Positions 1 through 9,219 of a DNA stretch of 64,000 nucleotides are shown piece by piece. The stretch's first letter is position 1; each line of letters opens with the position of its first letter. The notes beneath the pieces are model-generated. The model worked only from the letters and a program-made list of their open reading frames with translations. It had not been told where the DNA came from and did no database searches. The stretch is from an uncultured Paracoccaceae bacterium (GTDB lineage: Bacteria; Pseudomonadota; Alphaproteobacteria; Rhodobacterales; Rhodobacteraceae). Made by a program: the position numbers and the translations under genes. The stretch covers positions 496,001-560,000 of the forward strand of contig CANKZJ010000001.1 in NCBI GenBank assembly GCA_947488605.1. The letters run 5' to 3'.

Positions 1-31
1 CGGGTCAGGGTATAGCATTGGCAACCCTTAG
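1..31 (+). CDS. C-terminal end of an OmpR-type response regulator (partial)
   Basis: Only the last codons are inside the window. Reading from base 2 gives G-S-G-Y-S-I-G-N-P followed by TAG at 29-31. The RGxGY pattern is typical of the C-terminal wing of OmpR/PhoB winged-helix DNA-binding domains, and the frame overlaps the start of the sensor kinase by 14 bases, as expected for a regulator-kinase operon. The call is an inference from nine residues plus context. Confidence 0.5.
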   Translation, partial: GSGYSIGNP

Positions 32-1424
32 CACGATCTCCCGCTCGACAGTGTTTCAGCGTGTTATTGCGTCTTGCGCCATCTTTGTGACGCTGTCCTT
101 GGCGGTGATCTGGACGGTTGGCCCGTTGCGCATTGCGCAAATCGAAGCGACCGAGCAACAGATCATCGATGACATCCTCGAAAGCGTGCCTTTTATCCGC
201 AATGACGGCGGCGAGGCTGGTCTGATCGCAGCCTACCGTTGGGACGACAACCGCGACGTTTGGACGGATGAGGATATCTTCGTCATTCTTGAAGACGAGG
301 ACACCTTGCTGGCTTACCGCGACGCCGACGAAAACATAACCGCCGGTTTTGATGGTCTCTGGGCAAGTGATGAACCAACTGAAACAGAACTCGATCATCC
401 TGAAATAGACCGCCCTGTCATCGCCAAAGGCATTTGGCTTGAAGACGGCAGTTCTGTGATTGCCGGACGGTTCGTCCCAGAACGCGTGTTCAATATCCAA
501 AGCTTCGTTGGGATATCTTCAATCGCGCTTATTGTCATCGTCATGCCCTTGGCCTTGCTGACAGGCTTCTTTCTAAGTCGAGGTGTGTTTCAACGGCTGG
601 AAACGTTGTGGGAAACGGCGGAAACCGTCTCAAAGGGTAGTCTGGATGCGCGCGCGCCACTCACCGGGTCGGGTGACGAATTCGACCGGTTAGGTGCGGG
701 CATCAACCAAATGCTGGATAAGGTCGAAGCGCTCACCCGTAACGTGGAAGCAGTCAGCGTCGGTGTGGCCCATGACCTCAAGACGCCGCTGGCTAATATC
801 GGCGGAAGGCTTGAACTGATCCGGCGTGATATCGACAACCCCATCGCTGTCGCCGAACACGTCGACATCGCCGAGGCACGTTTGCAAAGCCTTTTGCGGA
901 TTTTTGACGCTTTGCTACGGATGGGCGAGATCGAAACTGGAAAACGCCGCGCCGCGTTTCAGGCAGTCAATCTCAGCGCTCTTTGCGACGATATCGCCGA
1001 AAGTTTTGCCCCGCTGTTCGAGGAAGCGGACAAATCTCTCAAAGTCGCAGTTGCGCCAAACCTGACGGTCCAAGGCGACAGTGATCTGCTGACCCAATTA
1101 ATCGCGAACTTGCTGGAAAATGCGCTCGAACACTCTCGCGATGCGGCTCAAGCCCATATTGCGCTGCATGGCACGGACGGCATGATCTGCCTTGAGATCG
1201 GCGATGACGGCCCCGGGATCGCCCCGGGGGCAGCTGAGCGCATATTCGAGCGGTTTTTCCGCGCCGATGCCAGCCGGTCCACTGCAGGCAACGGGCTTGG
1301 CCTGTCATTGGTGAAAGCGATCGCTGATTTGCACCAAGCCGACATCGCTTTGTTGGAGGGTCGGACCGGTGCCGTTTTCGCGCTGCGTTTCCAGCCCGAC
1401 AGCGGATCATACAAAATCGTATGA
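18..1424 (+). CDS. Membrane sensor histidine kinase
   Basis: Two-component sensor of 468 residues. Membrane segments lie at about residues 14-36 and 162-187 and flank an acidic periplasmic sensor region of about 125 residues. A HAMP linker follows (about 187-240). The HisKA motif AHDLKTPLAN places the phospho-acceptor at His252. The ATPase domain has an N box (LIANLLENALEHS, about 361-373), G1 (DDGPGIAP, about 396-403) and G2 (GNGLGLSLV). The start is TTG at 18, chosen because it overlaps the end of the upstream regulator. The signal sensed is unknown; the downstream secreted DUF1800/DUF1501 genes are not obviously part of the same unit. Confidence 0.9.
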   Translation: MATLSTISRSTVFQRVIASCAIFVTLSLAVIWTVGPLRIAQIEATEQQIIDDILESVPFIRNDGGEAGLIAAYRWDDNRDVWTDEDIFVILEDEDTLLAYRDADENITAGFDGLWASDEPTETELDHPEIDRPVIAKGIWLEDGSSVIAGRFVPERVFNIQSFVGISSIALIVIVMPLALLTGFFLSRGVFQRLETLWETAETVSKGSLDARAPLTGSGDEFDRLGAGINQMLDKVEALTRNVEAVSVGVAHDLKTPLANIGGRLELIRRDIDNPIAVAEHVDIAEARLQSLLRIFDALLRMGEIETGKRRAAFQAVNLSALCDDIAESFAPLFEEADKSLKVAVAPNLTVQGDSDLLTQLIANLLENALEHSRDAAQAHIALHGTDGMICLEIGDDGPGIAPGAAERIFERFFRADASRSTAGNGLGLSLVKAIADLHQADIALLEGRTGAVFALRFQPDSGSYKIV

Positions 1425-1505
1425 AACCTGTACGGCAAGTGTAAGCCTATACGATTCCGTCTTGTGTTAACTTACCTCAAGAACACACCGCGAAAGAGGG
1501 TAAGT

Positions 1506-3599
1506 ATGCGACAGACACTCATGACCGCCACGCTCCTGACTGTCCTGACACCAATGTCCCTGTGGGCCAGCCCCGAGGCCATGACACAAGACGAGGCCCG
1601 CCACCTGATTTCGCGCACAGGCTTTGGCGCCTCACCCGCCGAGATCACTGCGATGACGGGTTTGTCGTACAAAGACGGCATTCGTCAGATTCTTGGCACG
1701 ATCGAAACCGAACCCAGCAATCCCATGCCCGATTGGGTCGATGCTTGGCGTTATCCGCATGATCAGATTTGGGCGCTTGGGCCCACAGCAACCGATTTGT
1801 TCTTCACAAATCGCTGGCTGGAAATCACGCAACTGCAACATTGGTGGATCAAGGAGATGATTGAAACACCATCGCCACTCACAGAACGACTGACACTGTT
1901 TTGGCATGATCATTTCGCCACCGGTTACGATGAACATGAAAGCCCGCAGTGGGCGGCGCACCAAAACCGCTTGCTACGCACACACGCCGCTGGAAATTTC
2001 GCGGACCTGGCGGGCGACATCCTCGAAGACCCCAGTATGCTGGTCTATCTCACCAACGTCGAGAACAGCGCCGAAGCCCCCAACGAAAACCTTGCCCGCG
2101 AATTTCTTGAGCTTTTCACACTTGGCGAAGGCCGTGGATACACCCAACAAGACGTCGTCGAGACAGCGCGCGCTTTGACCGGACACAGCGTCAATGACTT
2201 CGCCGGTGGCGACTTTACTTTCGATCCTGAAACACATGATTTCAATGAAAAAACCATCCTTGGAATAACTGGCCCGCACCGGGCATCAGATCTTCCCGAC
2301 ATCGTAATGAATGCGCCAGATTTCGGCCCTTTCATCGTTGAAAAGCTTTGGTTGGAATTTGTGTCTCATCAACCTGACCCTGCTGAGGTCAGCCGCCTGA
2401 CTGCCATTTGGCGCGCCGCAGATTGGGAGATCACACCGCTGCTCAAGGCGATGTTTCTGACAGATGCGTTCTGGGCACCAGAAAACCGAGGGAATTTGGT
2501 CAAAAGCCCCGTTGAACTCATGGTGGGATCAATCCGCACTTTTGGCATCACATTGCCACAGGTTGACGGCGTGACCTGGGCGGCCAGTGATCTGGGTCAA
2601 ACCCTGTTCTTTCCACCCAATGTCGGCGGATGGCCAGATGGCACCGAATGGATCAACGACGCGACTGCAAGTGGGCGCGCGACAATGCTCACGTGGTTCA
2701 TGCACCACGATCAGGAACCGCGCGACGCCGAGGTCCCCATGATGGCTGTGATGATGCAAGCGGCACCCCCACCGGGTCCCGTCACGGTTGGCCCAAATGA
2801 CCTCAGCGTCGGCGAAATTTTTCTCTTGTCGGCCGAAAGCTGGGAAGATGATCAACGCCTTTTGGAACTCACGCTCTTTGACGTACAGTTCGGGGGGCAG
2901 CATTGGCGATCATTGTCATTCTTTGTTGACGCTTACGGCGAAGATGATTTTGAAATCGTGATGCAAGTCTCTGATTGCGCACCAACCTGTTTTGGCAACT
3001 GGCCATATCCAGAAGCGAATGCCTTCGGTTGGATCTGGTTTGATGCAGATAACATCGCCGAGGGTGATATTGACTGGATGACAGCGCAGGATCGCAAACT
3101 CCTAGCCGCGCTGATGGGGCATATGCCCGACCTTATCGCAGCCGTGGAAGATGCGCCTGCCTTTAACCCGTATTCAACAGACGCAAAGGAAGCTGCCCTA
3201 TCCGTTCAAGACGCACAAGAGGCAGCCAGCTGGGTTGCGCGTCATGGTGCAACATCGCTGGGCGCACCGGGTGGTCAGCTTATCTTGGCTACAACACCTC
3301 CCGCTACCGTGGGCTTGGCAGGTGCCGAACTTGGCATGCTGTCCGAAGATGACATCGATATGTACACCGAGGCTCGCGAAATCATGATGATGCAATCGGC
3401 AACCCCGCCAGTCACATACTCTTCTGCGCAAGCTTGGCTGGATGCCACGACAGGCAGCACATTCGACAGTTTGCGCGCCGAAGCAAACCTGTTGGCGATC
3501 CCGCTGCCCAGCCAAGGTCGCCGCATAGAACGCGATGCAACTGACGCCGCCGCCTTGATCCGCCACATCATTCTCTCGCCGCACTTTCAACTGAACTAG
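1506..3599 (+). CDS. Secreted DUF1800 family protein
   Basis: A 697-residue protein of the DUF1800 family. The frame is open from 1464, but ATG at 1506 is preferred: it follows a purine-rich GAGGGTAAG sequence and begins a clear Sec signal peptide (MRQTLMTATLLTVLTPMSLWA, cleavage near residue 21). Family hallmarks visible are the N-terminal HLISRTGFGASP, the LFWHDHFATG stretch and ENLAREFLELFTLG. The stop is 10 bases before the DUF1501 gene, and these two families are habitually encoded together. Their biochemical role is not established; export of both suggests an envelope or extracellular function. The C-terminal 300 residues are less conserved in appearance. Confidence 0.85.
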   Translation: MRQTLMTATLLTVLTPMSLWASPEAMTQDEARHLISRTGFGASPAEITAMTGLSYKDGIRQILGTIETEPSNPMPDWVDAWRYPHDQIWALGPTATDLFFTNRWLEITQLQHWWIKEMIETPSPLTERLTLFWHDHFATGYDEHESPQWAAHQNRLLRTHAAGNFADLAGDILEDPSMLVYLTNVENSAEAPNENLAREFLELFTLGEGRGYTQQDVVETARALTGHSVNDFAGGDFTFDPETHDFNEKTILGITGPHRASDLPDIVMNAPDFGPFIVEKLWLEFVSHQPDPAEVSRLTAIWRAADWEITPLLKAMFLTDAFWAPENRGNLVKSPVELMVGSIRTFGITLPQVDGVTWAASDLGQTLFFPPNVGGWPDGTEWINDATASGRATMLTWFMHHDQEPRDAEVPMMAVMMQAAPPPGPVTVGPNDLSVGEIFLLSAESWEDDQRLLELTLFDVQFGGQHWRSLSFFVDAYGEDDFEIVMQVSDCAPTCFGNWPYPEANAFGWIWFDADNIAEGDIDWMTAQDRKLLAALMGHMPDLIAAVEDAPAFNPYSTDAKEAALSVQDAQEAASWVARHGATSLGAPGGQLILATTPPATVGLAGAELGMLSEDDIDMYTEAREIMMMQSATPPVTYSSAQAWLDATTGSTFDSLRAEANLLAIPLPSQGRRIERDATDAAALIRHIILSPHFQLN

Positions 3600-3609
3600 G
3601 AGCATTCAA

Positions 3610-4821
3610 ATGGCCCTTGATCTCACGCCGTCACGCCGCCGTCTTCTTCAGTCGCTTGGCGCATCAGCTGCCAGCCTGCCACTTATCACGTTGCCCGGGT
3701 TTGTGACTGCCGCCGGACAGACCCCACGCCCTGGCAATATCCTGATTTTGATCGAATTGGCCGGGGGCAACGACGGGCTCAATACGGTCGTGCCGCTCAA
3801 AGACGATACATATTGGGGGCTTCGGCCCAAAATCGGGATCAGCGCAGAGGCGACCCTTGGCCTCGACCGCGATACTGGCTTGCATGGCAGTATGCGCGGC
3901 ATCGCAGACCTTTGGGAAGACGGTGACCTTCAGATCGTGCAAGGCGTCGGATACCCAGAACCAAACCGATCACACTTTCGCTCGATCGAGATTTGGAACG
4001 CGGGGCGTGGTGCGGATAGTCAGGTGCGGCAAGGCTGGATATCAGCGGGACTGGACACCCAATCATCACCGATGGGTGACGCTGACGGTTTGGTACTGGG
4101 CGGCGCGATGGGCCCACTCGACGGGCCGGGTCGTTTTTCAGCGATCCGCGACGAAGACATGTTCTTTGAAACCTTCGAGAACCTGCCAAACGGTGTGCAT
4201 CCTGTCAGACCAGATACAGCTAAGACGCCCTTGGCGCATGTGCTTGAGACATATGATAGTGCACGAATTACCGGCGATGCCATTCTCAAACGATTGAACC
4301 GAAGTGCGGCGCGTGCCTTTCCATTCCCGCAAAGCGAGCTTGGCCAACAACTCCAAACCGCGACCCGTCTTCTGGACGCGGGTGTCGAAGTGTCCGTTTT
4401 GAAAGTTGTGCAAGGTGGATATGACACGCATGAATATCAGCCCGACCAACACGCCGCACTCCTCGAAGACCTATCGCAGTCGATGACAGCCTTTAGCGGC
4501 GCGATGCGTGAAATTGGGATTTGGGACAAGATCAGCATCGTTACTTTTTCAGAGTTTGGCAGAACGGCGCGCGAAAATGCATCTGGCGGCACGGACCACG
4601 GGACTGCCGCGCCGGTGTTTATCGCGGGCGGAAAAGTTGACGGTGGATTTACTGGTCGTGCCCCATCCCTGACCGATCTGATCGACGATGATTTGGTGCA
4701 TACGACAGACTACCGATCAGTCTACAGCGCGCTCCTGAAGGATCTGTGGCAAATAGATTCGCCCGTTTTTGAAGCAAGAGACAAACCGCTTCAGATATTA
4801 GCCAATTCCCAAGCAAATTAA
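3610..4821 (+). CDS. DUF1501 family protein with Tat signal
   Basis: A 403-residue DUF1501 protein. The N-terminus has a twin-arginine type signal (SRRRLLQSLGASAASLPLITL), so folded export by Tat is likely. Family motifs include LILIELAGGNDGLNTVVP near the start of the mature protein, GLHGSM, and the C-terminal SEFGRTARENASGGTDHGTA, which resembles metal-site segments of the alkaline phosphatase/sulfatase superfamily. It follows the DUF1800 gene after 10 bases with an AGGAG sequence at 3598-3602 as ribosome binding site. Function is unknown; the pair is annotated together in many proteobacteria. Confidence 0.87.
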   Translation: MALDLTPSRRRLLQSLGASAASLPLITLPGFVTAAGQTPRPGNILILIELAGGNDGLNTVVPLKDDTYWGLRPKIGISAEATLGLDRDTGLHGSMRGIADLWEDGDLQIVQGVGYPEPNRSHFRSIEIWNAGRGADSQVRQGWISAGLDTQSSPMGDADGLVLGGAMGPLDGPGRFSAIRDEDMFFETFENLPNGVHPVRPDTAKTPLAHVLETYDSARITGDAILKRLNRSAARAFPFPQSELGQQLQTATRLLDAGVEVSVLKVVQGGYDTHEYQPDQHAALLEDLSQSMTAFSGAMREIGIWDKISIVTFSEFGRTARENASGGTDHGTAAPVFIAGGKVDGGFTGRAPSLTDLIDDDLVHTTDYRSVYSALLKDLWQIDSPVFEARDKPLQILANSQAN

Positions 4822-4996
4822 GGCCAAAAAGCGCTCTTGGGATATCGTATTGCGGCGGAAATATGGCCGCTTCGTGCCAAAAATCAACGGGTGCTGTTCT
4901 TTTGTGCATTTTCCAAAGCTTTATGGGATGTTTCCATTGACGCCCCGAATACGCCACCCTAACTGACCCGTACGTCAAGTAAATGTTCAGTAAGAA

Positions 4997-5272
4997 ATGG
5001 CGAGTATCATGGTTAAATTAGTTAAGAGTAAGATCATTGCGATCACCGTAAGTGCGATGGCGCTTACCGCCCCTTCAAGCGCCAGTGCAGACGATATCGC
5101 GCTGACGTTTGAAGACCACGGGTTCACGGTCTCTGGCGCGCTCGTGCGTATCGAAGACGATCGTTACGTCGTGATGACGGAAAATGGCGAAATGCTTGTG
5201 CCTGTTGCGATGGTCACGTGTGAAGGAACGGGCTGTTCCACAGACATCACAAAAGATCAGACCGGCAGCTAA
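4997..5272 (+). CDS. Small secreted protein of unknown function
   Basis: A 91-residue protein with a signal peptide (hydrophobic stretch IIAITVSAMALTAPSSASA, cleavage before DD near residue 31) and a mature domain of about 60 residues rich in acidic and beta-prone residues, ending CEGTGCSTDITKDQTGS with two cysteines that could form a disulphide. ATG at 4997 was taken; a second ATG at 5009 is an equally good start and no strong ribosome binding site separates them. It stands alone between the DUF1501 gene and a convergent dehydrogenase gene whose stop overlaps its last codons (5269-5272). I do not recognise a family. Confidence 0.6.
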   Translation: MASIMVKLVKSKIIAITVSAMALTAPSSASADDIALTFEDHGFTVSGALVRIEDDRYVVMTENGEMLVPVAMVTCEGTGCSTDITKDQTGS

Positions 5273-6357
5273 AGCAAAACCGCCTGCCCGGTTCGCGCGC
5301 TTTCCTGCGCGGCCAATCCCATAGCGATTGCCTTGGCCCCATCGGCCAAGGTGACCTCGACCTCCCCTTCACCACGTACCACTGCATTGAAACGCTGATG
5401 CTGATAGTAGGTTGATCCGTTGTGATCGCCGGCGTCCAAAAGGGTTGGGTCAACAGGTATTTCGGACACATAAGGGCCTTTGGGCGCGCGCGGACTGATA
5501 ATCATCTGCGGGACCGGTGCAGATCCCAAAAGTTTTGGCCAAAACCGCCCCGGTCCCGGCACAAGCGCTTCGATCTTGCCTTTGGGTCCAACCGCACTGA
5601 TCTCTTCTTGGTATTTGGAACCCTCAGCGAACATGCACAGCTCCAGCATCGCGCGGGACCCTTTGGCAAAGTCCAGGATCACATATCCATTATCCCAGAT
5701 ATCCGGTGCAACACCCTCGTAACGCTCGTCAATATGGTTCAGCGACTGACCAGCACTTGCCATCACGCGCACGGGCTCATCATCCAAGATCAACCGCATC
5801 AGATCAAAGAAGTGGCAGCATTTCTCAACCAGCGTTCCGCCGGTCTTCGCGTTAAATCGGTTCCAATCGCCAATCTTGGGCAGGAATGGAAACCGATGCT
5901 CGCGGATCGTTAGCATCTTGACGCCGCCTGTCGCTTGCTGCGCCTGTTCGATCAATGCCGCAACAGGTGGCATATACCGATACTCCATCGCGACCCAAAC
6001 GGGGTGTGGATAATCCTTGAACAACACATCCAAAACCGCCGCATCCGCAGGGTCGGTATAGAGTGGCTTTTCACACAAAATCGGCAAAGGCCGCTGTGCT
6101 GCGATCTGCTGCAACTGCGCGACATGCAGGTAATTGGGGCTGACAATCACCACCGCATCCAGTTTTTCGAATGCCAGCAAGTCGTCCAACGAAGACGCTA
6201 CATGCGCATTCTGTGCCAAGGTCGCCGCCGCCTCAGCCAATTCCGCGACGGGATCGTACACAACCGACACCTGCCCGTGCGGCAGCAAGTTGATATTCTG
6301 AATATGTTCGCGACCCATCATGCCGCAGCCAATCAGACCATAGTTTACCGTATCCAC
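5269..6357 (-). CDS. Gfo/Idh/MocA family NAD(P)-dependent oxidoreductase
   Basis: A 362-residue dehydrogenase of the glucose-fructose oxidoreductase/inositol dehydrogenase family. The Rossmann signature GLIGCGMMGREH is at the N-terminus, and the catalytic CEKPLYTD (EKP motif) sits at about residues 94-101. The C-terminal domain contains GGTLVEKCCHFFDLMRLIL, typical of the substrate domain. It lies 5 bases downstream of the GntR regulator on the same strand, so they are probably co-transcribed, and the pair diverges from a monooxygenase/TRAP operon. It is therefore likely to oxidise a sugar or polyol related to that pathway; the substrate cannot be read from sequence. Confidence 0.85.
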   Translation of the reverse strand: MDTVNYGLIGCGMMGREHIQNINLLPHGQVSVVYDPVAELAEAAATLAQNAHVASSLDDLLAFEKLDAVVIVSPNYLHVAQLQQIAAQRPLPILCEKPLYTDPADAAVLDVLFKDYPHPVWVAMEYRYMPPVAALIEQAQQATGGVKMLTIREHRFPFLPKIGDWNRFNAKTGGTLVEKCCHFFDLMRLILDDEPVRVMASAGQSLNHIDERYEGVAPDIWDNGYVILDFAKGSRAMLELCMFAEGSKYQEEISAVGPKGKIEALVPGPGRFWPKLLGSAPVPQMIISPRAPKGPYVSEIPVDPTLLDAGDHNGSTYYQHQRFNAVVRGEGEVEVTLADGAKAIAMGLAAQESARTGQAVLL

Positions 6358-6362
6358 GTGTC

Positions 6363-7070
6363 TTAACCTTTTCCCATACGAGAGATGTAAGTGGCGCGCT
6401 TGGGATCAAACCAAGTACGCGAAAATTCTGCTGGTTTCTTGGCGGCGGTCCAACTCACCCGCTCGATATAGCCTGCGGTTTCGCCCGCATTGAGGTGAAA
6501 CGCGGCGGGTGTCCAGTTCGGCATTGCGTCCACGCCGATCCGGTCTTCGACCGAGGCGATCACCACGCCCAATTCATGCCGGTAGAAGTGATATAGCGAG
6601 TCCGACAAGTCGGTAATCGCCACCGCCTCACGCTGCGCTCCATCCAACCAAATCTCCTCAAGTGCAATCAGCACACCATCCAAAGACCGCAGTCGGATAA
6701 TCCGGTGTCCTTCAGTATGACCACCTAAGCGCGCGAAGGCGTCAGGCTTGACCAAGCGATCCACTGACAGCACCTGCGCCGTCGGCAACCCCCCACCTTT
6801 CAGCAGCTCTAACCGAAAGAATGCATAGACGGAATCAACCGCCGGGCGGTGCCGCACATAGTTCCCCGATCCCTGCACGCGGTCCAACAAACCCTTGGCC
6901 TCAACGTCCGCCAAAGCCTTGCGCAACGTCCCCACTGCCACACCCAAATCATCCGCCATATCCCGCTCTGGCGGCAAGCGCGCACCGTCGGTCAAATGCC
7001 CCGCAGCAATCTCGCGGATCAGCATTTCGCTTAGTTGGATAAACTTGGGCAAAGCGGAGGTTTTCGCCAT
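6363..7070 (-). CDS. GntR family transcriptional regulator (HutC/UTRA type)
   Basis: A 235-residue regulator. Residues about 10-75 form a GntR winged helix (LIREIAAGHLTDGARLPPERDMADDLGVAVGTLRKAL is the classic pattern), followed by a UTRA effector-binding domain including HRIIRLRSLDGVLIALEEIWL. It is transcribed away from the flavin monooxygenase operon across a 104-base shared region and is followed closely by a Gfo/Idh dehydrogenase. By position it most probably controls both arms of the locus in response to the transported substrate or an intermediate. No clear operator palindrome was found in the shared region. Confidence 0.88.
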   Translation of the reverse strand: MAKTSALPKFIQLSEMLIREIAAGHLTDGARLPPERDMADDLGVAVGTLRKALADVEAKGLLDRVQGSGNYVRHRPAVDSVYAFFRLELLKGGGLPTAQVLSVDRLVKPDAFARLGGHTEGHRIIRLRSLDGVLIALEEIWLDGAQREAVAITDLSDSLYHFYRHELGVVIASVEDRIGVDAMPNWTPAAFHLNAGETAGYIERVSWTAAKKPAEFSRTWFDPKRATYISRMGKG

Positions 7071-7174
7071 GGTGACACCTCCCCGAGCCAGCGCATGAAA
7101 ATTGATACACTATTGTTGCACAGATATTTGCGTGCTAGGCAAGTGGAAAGAATGACTTCTGGGGAGGAGAATCA

Positions 7175-8332
7175 ATGACCATCGTGCCTGTCACCAGCGC
7201 CGACCTTGATGCAGCAGAAGTCTCTTGGTTTTCAGCCCTTTGTTCAGACGATTACCAATTCCTTGGGGTGCCCGACGGCGACTTGCGCTCGTCTTGGGAG
7301 CACTGCCGCGATATCGCGCTGACGGCCGAAAAGCAGGGCTTTCGGAACATTCTTGCCCCCTCTTCCTATCAAGTTGGCCAAGACACATTATCTTTTGTGT
7401 CCGGCATGGCACCACTGACCGACAAGATCAATTTCCTCGCAGCCATCCGCTGCGGTGAAGTGCAGCCGATCATGTTGGCGCGTACCATCGCGACGCTTGA
7501 CCATATGCTCAAGGGCCGACTGACACTCAATGTCATCAGCTCTGACTTCCCCGGCGAAGTGGCTGAAAGCAGCTTTCGCTACAAACGGTCCCATGAAGTC
7601 GTCGAAATCCTGCGCAAATGCTGGACCCAAGATGAGGTCAGCTACGACGGCGACATCTACCAAATTTCTAAGCTGTCCACGGACCCTGCACGGCCCTATC
7701 AGACAAACGGCGGACCGTTGCTTTACTTCGGTGGGTATTCACCATCCGCGCTAGAACTTTGTGGCGCGCAATGTGACGTCTACCTGATGTGGCCCGAGCC
7801 GATGGAGCAGCTTGCACAGCGCATGAAAGACGTGAACGCACGCGCCGCAGCCCACAACCGGACCCTCGACTACGGTCTACGCGTCCATATGATCGTACGC
7901 GATACAGAACAAGAAGCCAAAGAATACGCCGAATACATCGCCTCCAAACTTGACGATGAATACGGCAAACTGATCCGCGACCGCGCCCATGATAGCATAT
8001 CACTGGGCGTCGCACACCAAACCAAAGCGCGCGAACTCGCTGACAAATTCGGCTATGTGGAACCGGGGCTATGGACAGGCGTCGGCCGCGCACGCTCTGG
8101 CTGCGGGGCCGCACTCGTCGGCTCAACCGATCAAATCATGTCCAAAATCGAGGCCTATCAAAAGATGGGCATCCGTGCTTTCATCTTTTCGGGGTATCCG
8201 CATATCGACGAGGCCGAACACTTTGGCGCCCGCGTCATGCCACACCTCAAAACCTGCTCATTGCCCCACGAATACGGGCGTGTGCCATCCGAAACACCAG
8301 CGACCCCATTGGGCACAGGACCACGCCGTTGA
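7175..8332 (+). CDS. SsuD-like FMNH2-dependent sulfonate monooxygenase (LLM class)
   Basis: A 385-residue bacterial luciferase-like flavin monooxygenase of the alkanesulfonate monooxygenase (SsuD) branch. Residues matching the SsuD sulfonate/flavin site are present: Arg236 and His238 (GLRVHMIVRDT), Arg305/Arg307 (GVGRARSGCG), and Tyr341/His343 (SGYPHIDEA). These enzymes use reduced flavin and O2 to cleave a C-S bond and release sulfite. A strong GGGGAGGAG ribosome binding site precedes the ATG. It is the first gene of an operon with an aldo/keto reductase and a flavin reductase, the same trio as SmoC-SmoB-SmoA of sulfoquinovose desulfurisation. The substrate assignment is inference; another organosulfonate is possible. 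Confidence 0.87.
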   Translation: MTIVPVTSADLDAAEVSWFSALCSDDYQFLGVPDGDLRSSWEHCRDIALTAEKQGFRNILAPSSYQVGQDTLSFVSGMAPLTDKINFLAAIRCGEVQPIMLARTIATLDHMLKGRLTLNVISSDFPGEVAESSFRYKRSHEVVEILRKCWTQDEVSYDGDIYQISKLSTDPARPYQTNGGPLLYFGGYSPSALELCGAQCDVYLMWPEPMEQLAQRMKDVNARAAAHNRTLDYGLRVHMIVRDTEQEAKEYAEYIASKLDDEYGKLIRDRAHDSISLGVAHQTKARELADKFGYVEPGLWTGVGRARSGCGAALVGSTDQIMSKIEAYQKMGIRAFIFSGYPHIDEAEHFGARVMPHLKTCSLPHEYGRVPSETPATPLGTGPRR

Positions 8333-9219
8333 ACCGCATTAATATCTCAGCCGACCTTTCTTTTAGCCGCATCGTCTATGGCATGTGGCGCCTGGGCGAC
8401 GACAGCGACACGTCGGTCGCGCATGTCCAAGCCAAGATCGAAGCCTGCCTTGCGCAAGGCATCACGACAATGGACCAAGCCGACATCTACGGCGGTTACG
8501 AGGCAGAAGAAGTGCTGGGCCACGCGCTCAAAGCCGCACCGGCGCTCAAGGACCAGATCGAGATCGTGACCAAATGCGATATCTTGGCCCCGGCTGGTCG
8601 GTACAGCGACGCACGCGTCAAATACTACGACACCAGCCGCAGCCATATCATCGCATCCGTTGATCATTCGCTGCGATTGATGAACATCGACAAGATCGAC
8701 ACGCTGCTGATCCACCGCCCTGACCCCATGATGGACCACCATGAAACGGGCGCCGCGCTAGATGAGGTCGTCGCCTCAGGCAAAGTTCGAACCGTTGGTG
8801 TCTCCAACTTCAAACTGCACGACTGGACGCTGCTGCAATCGGCCATGAAGACACCGCTGATCACCAACCAGATCGAAGTGTCACTGACAGCGCACACTGG
8901 TTTCACCAATGGCGACGTCGCCTATCTGCAAGAACGCAACATCCCCATCATGGCATGGTCTCCGCTTGGCGGCGGCAGCTTGATGACCGGCACCGGTGCC
9001 GTGCAAGATGCACTGGCAAAAGTCGCCGCAGAACACGGTGTCGATAACTCAGCCGTAGCGGTCGCGTGGCTGTTAGCGCACCCGGCCAATATCATGCCTG
9101 TCATGGGCACCAATAACATCAATCGTATCAAAGCTCTATCAGACGCTTTGAAAGTTAAAATGGACCGTGAAACATGGTTCGAACTTTACACAGCCGCACT
9201 CGGCACAGAGGTACCATAA
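8329..9219 (+). CDS. Aldo/keto reductase
   Basis: A 296-residue AKR-family (beta/alpha)8 reductase. The longest open frame begins at 8071 inside the monooxygenase gene, but the recognisable protein starts at TTG 8329, which overlaps the upstream TGA stop by four bases (TTGA). The catalytic tetrad is visible: Asp49 and Tyr54 (MDQADIYGG), Lys82 (IVTKCD) and His129 (LLIHRPDP). The C-terminal NPVM-like cofactor segment (IMPVMGTNN) is present. In an SsuD-AKR-flavin reductase operon, an attractive role is reduction of the aldehyde left after C-S cleavage, as SmoB does with 6-oxo-glucose; this is inferred from context. Confidence 0.87.
   Translation: MNRINISADLSFSRIVYGMWRLGDDSDTSVAHVQAKIEACLAQGITTMDQADIYGGYEAEEVLGHALKAAPALKDQIEIVTKCDILAPAGRYSDARVKYYDTSRSHIIASVDHSLRLMNIDKIDTLLIHRPDPMMDHHETGAALDEVVASGKVRTVGVSNFKLHDWTLLQSAMKTPLITNQIEVSLTAHTGFTNGDVAYLQERNIPIMAWSPLGGGSLMTGTGAVQDALAKVAAEHGVDNSAVAVAWLLAHPANIMPVMGTNNINRIKALSDALKVKMDRETWFELYTAALGTEVP

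Noticed and set aside
7071-7174. Search for a GntR operator in the regulator-monooxygenase intergenic region
   Set aside because: AT-rich sequence is present but no convincing inverted repeat of the HutC type could be found by eye.
8071-8328. Upstream in-frame extension of the aldo/keto reductase ORF
   Set aside because: It lies wholly inside the monooxygenase gene in another frame and has no AKR similarity; TTG 8329 with a four-base overlap fits the family N-terminus.
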